A stretch of 58,144 nucleotides of DNA from Mesorhizobium sp. WSM3860. GTDB taxonomy: Bacteria > Pseudomonadota > Alphaproteobacteria > Rhizobiales > Rhizobiaceae. The DNA lies in contig NZ_NSGF01000028.1 of assembly GCF_002294995.1 (NCBI RefSeq), positions 1-58,144 on the forward strand, read 5' to 3'. Position numbers and translations under genes: made by a program. The first letter of the stretch is position 1, and each line of letters opens with the position of its first letter. The notes under the pieces are model-generated. The model was not told where the DNA came from, ran no database searches, and saw nothing but the letters and a program-made list of their open reading frames with translations. This document shows, piece by piece, positions 8,638 to 16,378 of the stretch.

Positions 8638-10092
8638 TTGGCTCTATCCGTTTCAAATGCCGTTCCGCCCGATCCAGCCTTGGTCGCGCTCAACCGCTTC
8701 GGGCTTGGCGCCAAACCTGGTGACGATCTCGAAAAGATCGCGGCCGATGCGCGCGGTTATCTGAACGCCGAGCTCAAGCAGTTGGATGTCGCGCTTGTCT
8801 CGGCCGACGATCCAAAGAATGCCGGCTTGTTGGACAGCACCGCCGCGATCCAGGCCAGCATGGCCGCCGCCGCGGAGCGCAAGGCATCGCGGGACGAGAA
8901 GCCGGCGCCCGCCATGCAGCCTGCGGCAGACACTTCGGACGGCTCAACCGAGGCAAAAAGCAAGTCGGGCGTGCCGCCGGTCGAGGCCGATATCTATCGG
9001 GATGAAGCCCAAGCCCGTTTCGACAAGGCGCTCACTGCCGCACCCGGCTTTGTCGAAAGACTGGTCGGTTTCTGGTCGAACCATTTCTGCGTCTCGACCG
9101 CCAAGGGCCAACTCGTGCGGGCTTGCGCCGGCGCTTTCGAGCGCGAGGCCGTCCGCCCCTTCGTGCTCGGCCGCTTCGCCGACATGCTGCTGGCCGTCGA
9201 GCATCACCCGGCGATGCTGTTCTACCTCGACAACCAGCAATCGATCGGACCGGATTCGCGCGCCGGAAAAAGGCGCGGCCGCGGCCTCAACGAGAACCTC
9301 GCCCGCGAGATCCTGGAATTGCACACACTCGGCGTCGACGGCGGCTATAGCCAGGCGGATGTCACGAGTTTCGCGGGAGCGCTCACCGGCTGGACGATGG
9401 CCGGACGGAAGGGCCGCCTGGGCGAGCCCGGCACATTTGTGTTCGACGCCAATGCGCATCAGCCCGGCGAGGCGGTGCTGCTCGGCAAGACCTACCCGGC
9501 CGGCGGCATGGACCAGGCCGAGGCCGCGCTCAACGACATCGCCCGCCAGCCGGCGACCGCGCGCCACATCGCTAGCAAGCTTGCCCGCCATTTCATTGCC
9601 GACGATCCGCCCGCGGCTGCGGTCGACCGCCTTGCCGAGATCTTCACCAAGACGGATGGCGACCTGCGCGCGCTGGCGCTTGCCCTGGTCGATCTGCCTG
9701 AAGCCTGGTCGATGCCGCTGACAAAATTGCGCTCGCCGTTCGACTATGCCGTGGCGGTCCGCCGGGCGATCGGCCCCACCAGCGGGAAAGAGCCGCAACG
9801 AACGCTGCGCTGGCTAAGGGCGCTGGGCGAGCCGCTCTGGCAACCGCCCGGGCCGAACGGCTTTTCCGACCGGACGGATAGCTGGGCGTCCGCCGAAGGC
9901 CTCAGGACCCGCCTCGACATCGCCTGGCAAGCGGCTCGCCAGGCGAGCGACATCGGCAATCCCGATGACATGCTTTCCACCGTGATCGGCGCCTCCGCCT
10001 CGGCCGAGACGCGCCAAGCGATCGCGCGCGCCGAATCCAGACAGCAAGGCCTGGCCCTGCTGCTGATGGCGCCGGAATTCCAACGCCGGTGA
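8638..10092 (+). CDS. DUF1800 family protein
   Basis: The 484-residue protein begins with LSVSNAVPPDPALVALNRFGLG, the usual N-terminus of DUF1800 proteins, and contains the family's conserved HFCVS, NENLAREILELHTLG and AGALTGW segments. DUF1800 proteins are almost always paired with DUF1501 proteins, as here; the biochemical role is unknown, though the pair has been linked to export or surface polysaccharide and oxidative processes in various genomes. The start is uncertain: TTG 8638 has GGAGG five bases upstream and gives the family N-terminus, while the open frame reaches back to 8473 inside the preceding gene. Transcription is probably with the sigma module. Confidence 0.85.
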   Translation: MALSVSNAVPPDPALVALNRFGLGAKPGDDLEKIAADARGYLNAELKQLDVALVSADDPKNAGLLDSTAAIQASMAAAAERKASRDEKPAPAMQPAADTSDGSTEAKSKSGVPPVEADIYRDEAQARFDKALTAAPGFVERLVGFWSNHFCVSTAKGQLVRACAGAFEREAVRPFVLGRFADMLLAVEHHPAMLFYLDNQQSIGPDSRAGKRRGRGLNENLAREILELHTLGVDGGYSQADVTSFAGALTGWTMAGRKGRLGEPGTFVFDANAHQPGEAVLLGKTYPAGGMDQAEAALNDIARQPATARHIASKLARHFIADDPPAAAVDRLAEIFTKTDGDLRALALALVDLPEAWSMPLTKLRSPFDYAVAVRRAIGPTSGKEPQRTLRWLRALGEPLWQPPGPNGFSDRTDSWASAEGLRTRLDIAWQAARQASDIGNPDDMLSTVIGASASAETRQAIARAESRQQGLALLLMAPEFQRR

Positions 10093-10111
10093 ACAGCAAT
10101 GGAGAAGCGGC

Positions 10112-11350
10112 ATGAGCCTTCTTTGTGAAACGCCGAATCCATCTCGGCGCGCCGTGCTGATGACAGGCGGCGCGCTGTTTGCCTGGGCCTATCTGCCGCG
10201 CTTCGCCCGCGCGGCCGACCAGCGCGATCCGCGCCTGATCGTCATCGTGTTGCGCGGCGCGCTGGATGGGCTGTCGACGATCGGCCCGCTCGGTGACCCC
10301 GACTATGCCGGCCTGCATGGCGACATCGCGCTTTCGCTCTCGGGCGCCAATGCGGCGCTGCCGCTCGACGGCTTCTTCGCGATCAATCCCGCGATGCCGG
10401 CGTTCGCGCGGCTGTTCAAGGCAGGTCAGGCGGCTGCGGTGCACGCGGCCGCGACCGGCTACCGCGACCGCTCGCATTTCGATGGCCAGGACGTGCTGGA
10501 GAGCGGCCTGCCGGGCCCTGGCAACGCCACAACCGGCTGGCTAAACCGGGCGCTTGCCAGCCTCCCGGCAGGTGACCGGGTAGCGAAGACCGGCGGGCTG
10601 GCGGTCGGCCCGTCGACGCCGCTGGTGATCCGTGGCGCAGCACCCGTGCTCGGCTGGGCGCCGCAGGCTTTGCCGACGCCCGCCGATGCGCTGGCGGAGC
10701 GTGTGCTCGACCTCTACAACCATCGCGACCCGGTGCTGGCGGCGGCGCTGCAGAAGGGGCTCGACGCCGACCGGATGGCGATGAGCGACGAGCTCGATTT
10801 GAGCATGATGAAACCCCGAGGCGGCCTCGACAATGCCGCCGGCATGCGCCAATCCGCGCAAGGCGCGGCGAAACTGATGGCGGCCGACGACGGGCCGCGC
10901 ATTGCGGCGCTGGCCTTCGACGGCTGGGACACGCATGTCAACGAAGGCGGCGCCACGGGGCGGCTCGCCAACCTGCTCGGCGGCCTCGATGGCGCCTTCG
11001 AGGAATTCGAGAAAGGGCTCGGCGAGCGCTGGAAAGACACGGCGATCGTCGCCATCACCGAATTCGGGCGCACCGCCCGCGTCAACGGCACCGTCGGCAC
11101 CGATCACGGCACCGGAACGGTGGTTCTGCTCGCCGGCGGCGCGATCAAGGGCGGCCGCGTCATCGCCGACTGGCCGGGGCTGAAGCCGGCTCAGCTCTAT
11201 CAAGGCCGCGACCTCGCGCCAACCAGCGATGTGCGCGCGGTGCTGAAGGGGTTGCTTGCCGAGCAGTTCGGGCTCTCCGCCGCCGTGCTCGGCGACAAGG
11301 TGTTCCCGGAGTCAGCGTCGGTGAAGCCGATGCGGGATTTGGTGGCGTGA
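10112..11350 (+). CDS. DUF1501 family protein with twin-arginine-like signal
   Basis: The 412-residue protein starts with a signal of Tat style (SRRAVLMTGGALFAWAYLPR, then FARAAD as cleavage region) and continues with LIVIVLRGALDGLSTIGP, the DUF1501 hallmark. The C-terminal half has TEFGRTARVNGT and DHGTGTVVLLAGG, which recall the alkaline-phosphatase/sulfatase superfamily to which DUF1501 is distantly related; catalytic function is unproven. It lies 19 bases after the DUF1800 gene and is its usual partner. A folded, probably periplasmic location is implied by the signal. Confidence 0.87.
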   Translation: MSLLCETPNPSRRAVLMTGGALFAWAYLPRFARAADQRDPRLIVIVLRGALDGLSTIGPLGDPDYAGLHGDIALSLSGANAALPLDGFFAINPAMPAFARLFKAGQAAAVHAAATGYRDRSHFDGQDVLESGLPGPGNATTGWLNRALASLPAGDRVAKTGGLAVGPSTPLVIRGAAPVLGWAPQALPTPADALAERVLDLYNHRDPVLAAALQKGLDADRMAMSDELDLSMMKPRGGLDNAAGMRQSAQGAAKLMAADDGPRIAALAFDGWDTHVNEGGATGRLANLLGGLDGAFEEFEKGLGERWKDTAIVAITEFGRTARVNGTVGTDHGTGTVVLLAGGAIKGGRVIADWPGLKPAQLYQGRDLAPTSDVRAVLKGLLAEQFGLSAAVLGDKVFPESASVKPMRDLVA

Positions 11351-11411
11351 GTCTTCAATGCGGATCGTGCCTGCATTGGATAATGTGGAGATTCGCCAAG
11401 GCGCTTGTCAG

Positions 11412-11650
11412 GTCGTCATCCTATGGCGAAGCAAGGAGCGAAGCGACGCGCGCAGACCATAGGATCCGTCGTCCTCAATGCCATCATTCGCGACAAGACT
11501 GCATTTGCGTGAACACAGTTGCCATTCCGTGACGTTGGGGCGTTGCCACGGTGCAGAATTCTGCTCCGCTGGCTTCTACGATCGAGGTAACGGAATGGAT
11601 CCTCGGGTCTCCGCGTCCGCTTCGCTCCCGCTCCGCCCGTGGATGACGAA
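11412..11650. repeat. Composite dispersed repeat in the 11351-11767 intergenic region
   Basis: The gap of 417 bp holds no gene I can support. It contains GCGAAGCAAGGAGCGAAGC at about 11427-11445 and later ATTCCGTGACGTTGG, GCAGAATTCTGCTCCGC, GGTAACGGAATGGATCC and a CGCTTCGCTCCCGCTCCGCC segment, ending GGATGACGAAG. The same blocks in the same order are at 34231-34411 and part of them at 38816-38873, defining a composite palindromic element of roughly 180-240 bp. Confidence 0.6.
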
Positions 11651-11767
11651 GCTGAGGGGCTTTGACCAATCAGGACCGTATTCGAAAGCCCACCGACATG
11701 AATCCCTCACATCGGAAACTCAACAAAAGCGCCCGCGCCTTTCCGGCACGAGCGCCCTTCAAACCGA

Positions 11768-12031
11768 TCACCAGCTCCAATAGCCGGGGTGCCAGCGGTG
11801 GTGATACCGGAAACCGGGATGCCAGTGGCGCACGGGCCGGATGAACCGGCGACCGTTCGGCACGCATCTGCCCCAGTGGTTCACGTGCCAACCCGGACCG
11901 CAGCGCCAGCCGACCGTCTCGATCGGCAGCGGCGCAGCGCTGGGCTTTGCCATCGGCATGGCCTGCGCGCCGGCGGAGAGCATCAAAGTGCCGGCAGCCA
12001 ATGCGAACGGTAGAAAATATTTCGTGAGCAT
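11768..12031 (-). CDS. Small secreted GCG_CRPN-type protein (second copy)
   Basis: The 87-residue product has a signal peptide (MLTKYFLPFALAAGTLMLSA, cleavage near GAQA-M) and the signature CGPGWHVNHWGRCVPN at 44-59, followed by a His/Trp/Arg-rich tail. It is a divergent relative of the protein at 8259-8543. It has its own upstream region with the motif at 12061-12095, which it shares with the EF-hand/sigma unit, so it is probably an outlying member of the same ECF regulon. Function unknown. Confidence 0.85.
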   Translation of the reverse strand: MLTKYFLPFALAAGTLMLSAGAQAMPMAKPSAAPLPIETVGWRCGPGWHVNHWGRCVPNGRRFIRPVRHWHPGFRYHHRWHPGYWSW

Positions 12032-12060
12032 AAAGTTCGTCTCCGTGATTCATCCCTACC

Positions 12061-12095
12061 GCCGTGAAACGGACGACAGGGTCGAAATCCGTCGG
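12061..12095 (-). promoter_or_regulatory. Candidate ECF-type promoter or operator, second copy
   Basis: On the minus strand the sequence reads CCGACGGATTT, 14 bases, GTTTCACGGC, ending 29 bases before the ATG of the GCG_CRPN gene. It matches the block pair at 6113-6146 before the EF-hand gene. The two copies suggest control by the ECF sigma factor encoded at 6662-7195. Confidence 0.4.
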
Positions 12096-12116
12096 AGGGG
12101 ATAGATCACATCCTCG

Positions 12117-13700
12117 TTATCGGGCGGCGTCGTTGAGCGTCGCCACGGTCTTCAGCGCGCCGTCGAGCATGTCGCCCCTTTCGTCCTTGAGCGCTGCTTC
12201 GCGCAGGCGGCGGATCCAGTCGGCGGCGTCTTCACGGCCCTTGAGCATCGGGAGCGCCGAGAGCACGCGGTCGAATTTCGATTGTCCACGGGCGTGGGTG
12301 TCGCTGTAGCCCTTGATCAGCCGGCGGCAGTTCAGGATCTCCACCCCGAGCGCGTAGTTTTCGCGCGCATGGGCAAGCGCCAGTTGGTACCAGCGCTGCA
12401 GATGCTCGACCTCGACCTTGTGGCGCAGCAGGCGGCGGCGCCAGCGGCGCAGGCCGCCGATGAACCACAGCATGGCGAAGCCGGAAAAACTGTCGGTGCG
12501 GATGTGGCGGCCGCGATTGATGCGGCGGTCGAGGAAGGCGGCGAGCCTCGGGCGGTTCTCGATGTAACTGCCGATTGCTACCGGCAGCGTGCCGCAGAAT
12601 TCTTCGATGCGGGGATGGAAATATTCGGTGACCTGCAGGACCAAGCCTTCCCTGACACCGACTTCCTTGCGCACGCGCCTATCGCGGGTCGAACGCGTCT
12701 TGAGGTCGGCGACGCGGATCATGTCGTCGTAGCACATGGCGTTGGCCAGATGTTTCGCCGCCGCGACCGACAGCGCATGGCCACGCTCCGCATTGTCCAG
12801 CGCGACGGCCTTGTCCAGCCGGTCGAGATATTCGCCGCCATAGGCGATGTCCTGGTAATCGACGACCTTCTTCAGGCCGCGTTCAGCCATGTCGCGCAGC
12901 GGTTCCGGTAGCGCCGCGACACGGGCGGCGAGTTCCTGCCAGCCCGTCAGCAGGGTTTCGGGACCACTGACCTTCGCCGTTGATGCGGTGTCGGGAGCAG
13001 CAGGCTTCCCGGTCGCCTCATCCCCGGCTATCGCGACCGCGATGCCGCGCGCCCGGTCATAGGCGGTGCCGAAGGCGGCAAGGCTGGCCTTCACGCCACG
13101 GCCACCGGCGCCGATCGCCTGCTCGTAGTTGTCGCGCGGGAAGGGCAGCGCGTCGGAACCGGCCAGCGCCCCGAGCAGGCTGGCCGAGATCATCGTGCCG
13201 TGCTCGGCGGCGATCTTTTCCATGTCGAAGGCGATGAAGCGCTTCGCCGCCGCCTCGGCCGTCGCATGCACCTTTTCCGACGAGGCGCGGCCGTCGCCCG
13301 GCTCGATCTTTTCCGAGACGGCGGCGATACGGTGCGAGGAGGCGATCAGCGTGGTTCGCCCAGGCGAGACGAAACCGCGGATGATGGCGCGGCCGGCTTC
13401 CATCAGCTCGGCGGCTATCAATATGTCGACATCGCCCTGCGAGGGCGACAGCGCGAAGACCGGCAGCCGGCCGGTGTCGCGGGCCATCTCGATGTAATAG
13501 ATCGTCGCCCCCGTGCGCTGGGCGACGCCCGCCACCGAAGTCGATTGCGCAATGTAGCCGCTGCGCTCGGCGACGTCGGTGATCCAATCGGCGAGCACGC
13601 CGCCGCCCTGGCCGCCGACGGCAAGCACGGCGAGTTTTATCACCCGCTCGTCATCAGAGGCGCCCGCCTTCGGGCGCAGCGGTGAAGCCTGCTCAAGCAT
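12117..13700 (-). CDS. iorB: Indolepyruvate/2-oxoacid:ferredoxin oxidoreductase, beta-family subunit with C-terminal extension
   Basis: The 527-residue protein has an N-terminal pyruvate-ferredoxin-oxidoreductase gamma-type domain (about 20-215) with KLAVLAVGGQGGGVLADW and QRTGATIYYIEM, which takes part in CoA-dependent decarboxylation of 2-oxoacids. Archaeal IorB is only this domain (near 200 residues); here about 300 extra residues follow, an all-helical region (DUF6537-like) with RINRGRHIRTDSFSGF. Start ATG 13700 overlaps the end of iorA by 8 bases, so the two are translated together and should form one complex. I infer that the physiological substrate is an aryl 2-oxoacid, possibly isatinate, given the neighbours; indolepyruvate or phenylpyruvate are the alternatives. 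Confidence 0.88.
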   Translation of the reverse strand: MLEQASPLRPKAGASDDERVIKLAVLAVGGQGGGVLADWITDVAERSGYIAQSTSVAGVAQRTGATIYYIEMARDTGRLPVFALSPSQGDVDILIAAELMEAGRAIIRGFVSPGRTTLIASSHRIAAVSEKIEPGDGRASSEKVHATAEAAAKRFIAFDMEKIAAEHGTMISASLLGALAGSDALPFPRDNYEQAIGAGGRGVKASLAAFGTAYDRARGIAVAIAGDEATGKPAAPDTASTAKVSGPETLLTGWQELAARVAALPEPLRDMAERGLKKVVDYQDIAYGGEYLDRLDKAVALDNAERGHALSVAAAKHLANAMCYDDMIRVADLKTRSTRDRRVRKEVGVREGLVLQVTEYFHPRIEEFCGTLPVAIGSYIENRPRLAAFLDRRINRGRHIRTDSFSGFAMLWFIGGLRRWRRRLLRHKVEVEHLQRWYQLALAHARENYALGVEILNCRRLIKGYSDTHARGQSKFDRVLSALPMLKGREDAADWIRRLREAALKDERGDMLDGALKTVATLNDAAR

Positions 13701-15846
13701 CGGCGAACATCAAACGGCGGCGCTCGCGGCGGCGCTGCAAACGGCCGATCACGGCGCGGCGCGCGCTTTCCAGGAAGCGGTCCCAGCGGCTCGGATTGTG
13801 GACGACATCGGCGCGGTAGAAGGAGGGGCAGAGCACGGCCGCATCCGCCACCTCGCCGCAATTGCCGCAGCCGACGCAGTTCTGGTCGATCGAGGCGACC
13901 GGATCGTCGCGCAGCGGATCGTCGAGCGACTTCACCGAGAGCGACGGACAGCCGGAGAGCCGCATGCAGGCGTGATCGCCGGTGCAGACGTCCTCGTCGA
14001 CGCCGAATTTCGGCTTGACCACCCGCTCGCCGCCCTTGACCGCCTTGTCGACCAGCGGCCTCTCGCGGCGCTGGCGGTTCAGCATGCATTCGGACGAGGC
14101 GACGATGACCTTCGGCCCCTTCTCCTCGGTGGTCAGCGCCTCGCGCAGCGTGTCGCGCATCTTGCCGACATCATAGGTGCGGTCGATGTGGCGCAGCCAT
14201 TTGACGCCCATTCCTTTTACCGCTTCGGTGATCGGATGTTTCGTGGACTTGGTGCGGTTCGAGGCTCGCGAGGACAGGATGTCCTGGCCGCCGGTGGCGG
14301 CCGAGTAGAAATTGTCGACGATGACGATGACGCCGTCATTCTTGTTGAAGACGGCGTTGCCGATCGAGGAGGTCAGGCCGTTGTGCCAGAAGCCGCCGTC
14401 GCCGACGAAGGAGATCGAGCGGCGTTTCGCTTCCGGCGAATTGAAGGCGGAAGCTGAGGCCGGCCCGAGGCCGTAGCCCATGGTGGTGGCGCCGAGCTCG
14501 AAGGGCGGCATGATCGAGAACAGGTGACAGCCGATGTCGGAAGCGATGTGGTGCTTGCCAAGCTCCTGCTCGACCAGCTTGGTGGCTGCGAAGATCGGCC
14601 GCTCCGGACAGCCGACGCAGAAGCCCGGCGGGCGTCCGGGAACGACATTGATGAGATCGGCCGTGTCGACGCCCTCGCCCAGCTTGTTCGGCGCGCGAAC
14701 CTCGCCGGGCAGCAGATGCGGAGCATAGGCACGCAGGAAGGAGCCGATACCGTCCAGCATCACCTGCCCGGTATATTCGCCGGCCATCGGCAGATGCTCC
14801 TTGCCGACCAGCTTGGTGCCGCGCCCGGCCTTGTGCAGCATCGCGGCCAAGGCCTGCTCGATATAGTTGGGCTGGCCTTCCTCGACGACCAGCACCGCCT
14901 GCTTGCCCTCGCAGAAGGAAAGGAACTCGTCATCGATGAGAGGATAGACGGCGTTCAGCACATAGAGCGGCACGTCGGTGTCGCCATAGGTGTCGGCAAG
15001 GCCGAGCCGCTGCAGCGCGCGGACGACGGAGTTATACATGCCGCCCTGCATGACGATGCCGATCGAGCCATTGTCCGGGCCGAAGATCTCGTTGATCTTG
15101 CGTTCGCGGACGAAGTTCACCGCAGCCGGCCAGCGCTTGGCGACCTTTTCCTTCTCGTGCAGGAAGGAGGCAGGAGGCAGCACGATGCGGCCGGTGTCGC
15201 GGCGCGGGGCCGACAGCGCATCGGCAACCGACATTGGCGGCCGCTTGTTGTCCTTGGCGATGAAGTGGCCATGGACGTGGCAGCAGCGGATGCGCACCTG
15301 CAGCATGACCGGCGTGTTGGAGGCCTCCGACAGCTCGAAGCCATCCTCGACCGCCTTAACGATCGAGGGCAGGTTCGGGCGCGGATCGAGCAGCCAGACC
15401 TGGCTCTTCATGGCGAAGGCATGGCTGCGCTCCTGCATGATGGAGGAGCCCTCGCCATAGTCCTCGCCGACGATGATCAGCGCGCCGCCGGTGACGCCGC
15501 CGGACGCGAGGTTCGCCAGCGCATCGGAGGCGACATTGGTGCCCACCGTCGACTTGAAGGTGGCGGCACCGCGGATCGGGTAGTGCACGGATGCGGCCAG
15601 CATGGCAGTGGCGGTCGCTTCCGAGGCGCTCGCCTCGAAGTGCACGCCGAGCTCGCCCAGAATGTCCTGCGCGTCGGCGAGCACATCCATCAGATGGCTG
15701 ATCGGCGCGCCCTGGTAGCCGCCGACATAGCCGACGCCGCATTGCAGCAGCGCCTTGGTGATGGCGAGGATGCCTTCGCCGGAAAATTCCTGGCCGGCCC
15801 CCAACCTCAGCTTTTCGACTTCCTTGGCAAAAGACCGTTCGGCCAT
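13693..15846 (-). CDS. iorA: Indolepyruvate/2-oxoacid:ferredoxin oxidoreductase, alpha subunit
   Basis: The 717-residue subunit carries the catalytic thiamine-diphosphate machinery that converts a 2-oxoacid plus CoA to an acyl-CoA, CO2 and reduced ferredoxin. An N-terminal pyrimidine-binding domain (about 10-200) is followed by a central domain and a TPP domain with VGDGGFWHNGLTSSIGNAVF and VDNFYSAATGGQD. The C-terminal part has ferredoxin-like cysteines, DVCTGDHACMRLSGCPSL and NCVGCGNCGEVADAAVLCPS, for 4Fe-4S clusters. It begins 49 bases after the MarR stop codon with GGAGGC before ATG 15846. Seen together with an isatin-hydrolase-like gene and a 2-aminobenzoyl-CoA-oxygenase-like gene, it may make 2-aminobenzoyl-CoA. 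Confidence 0.9.
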   Translation of the reverse strand: MAERSFAKEVEKLRLGAGQEFSGEGILAITKALLQCGVGYVGGYQGAPISHLMDVLADAQDILGELGVHFEASASEATATAMLAASVHYPIRGAATFKSTVGTNVASDALANLASGGVTGGALIIVGEDYGEGSSIMQERSHAFAMKSQVWLLDPRPNLPSIVKAVEDGFELSEASNTPVMLQVRIRCCHVHGHFIAKDNKRPPMSVADALSAPRRDTGRIVLPPASFLHEKEKVAKRWPAAVNFVRERKINEIFGPDNGSIGIVMQGGMYNSVVRALQRLGLADTYGDTDVPLYVLNAVYPLIDDEFLSFCEGKQAVLVVEEGQPNYIEQALAAMLHKAGRGTKLVGKEHLPMAGEYTGQVMLDGIGSFLRAYAPHLLPGEVRAPNKLGEGVDTADLINVVPGRPPGFCVGCPERPIFAATKLVEQELGKHHIASDIGCHLFSIMPPFELGATTMGYGLGPASASAFNSPEAKRRSISFVGDGGFWHNGLTSSIGNAVFNKNDGVIVIVDNFYSAATGGQDILSSRASNRTKSTKHPITEAVKGMGVKWLRHIDRTYDVGKMRDTLREALTTEEKGPKVIVASSECMLNRQRRERPLVDKAVKGGERVVKPKFGVDEDVCTGDHACMRLSGCPSLSVKSLDDPLRDDPVASIDQNCVGCGNCGEVADAAVLCPSFYRADVVHNPSRWDRFLESARRAVIGRLQRRRERRRLMFADA

Positions 15847-15895
15847 CTCTGCCTCCTTCCGTTACCGCCATCGGACGGCGGCGCGTACGTCAAAC

Positions 15896-16378
15896 TCAAA
15901 TGTCGTGCTTGCGGATGTTCTTCAGCATCTTCTGCAGAATCGCGATCAGCGCGGCATATTCGGCATCGTCGACGCCGTCGAACATCGCTTCGAAGGCATC
16001 ATGCATGGCCGGCCAGGCGCGGGTGAAAAGCGCCCGGCCGTCATCGGTCAGGAACACATGGCGGAAGCGGCTGTCGGCGACGCCCTGCTCGCGCCGCACG
16101 AGGCCCTGGCCTTCCAGCGCGTCGAGCGTGCGGCTCAAGGTCGACTGCTCGATCACCGTATAGACCGAGAGGTCATTGACGGTGATGCCGTCGGTGACCG
16201 AGAGCACGGCCAGCGTGCGCACCTGCGGAATGGTCAGGCCCTGCTTGCGAAAGTCTTCTCGCAGGGTGGCGTTGTAGCGGCCCATGATGCGGTTCATCAG
16301 ATAGGGCGCGAATTGCTGCAGGCCGATCTGGCCGAGGGTCGAGATGCGCTGGCGCCTTTCCGGAAGCTTCTGTTCCAT
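15896..16378 (-). CDS. MarR-family transcriptional regulator
   Basis: The 160-residue protein has the MarR winged helix: LTIPQVRTLAVLSVTDG, then TVNDLSVYTVIEQSTLSRTL as recognition region and GLVRREQGVADSRFRHVFLT as the wing. Such regulators usually repress catabolic genes and are released by a phenolic or aromatic ligand. The start ATG at 16378 shares its A with the stop codon of the upstream flavoenzyme gene (TGATG), and iorA follows after 49 bases, so it is embedded in the catabolic operon. Aromatic-acid and auxin catabolic loci in several Proteobacteria are controlled by MarR proteins of this size. Confidence 0.9.
   Translation of the reverse strand: MEQKLPERRQRISTLGQIGLQQFAPYLMNRIMGRYNATLREDFRKQGLTIPQVRTLAVLSVTDGITVNDLSVYTVIEQSTLSRTLDALEGQGLVRREQGVADSRFRHVFLTDDGRALFTRAWPAMHDAFEAMFDGVDDAEYAALIAILQKMLKNIRKHDI

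Noticed and set aside
14524..16026. 500-codon open frame opposite iorA
   Set aside because: Antisense shadow in high-GC DNA; its translation is Arg/Ala/Asp-rich without family motifs, while the opposite strand encodes a clear TPP enzyme.
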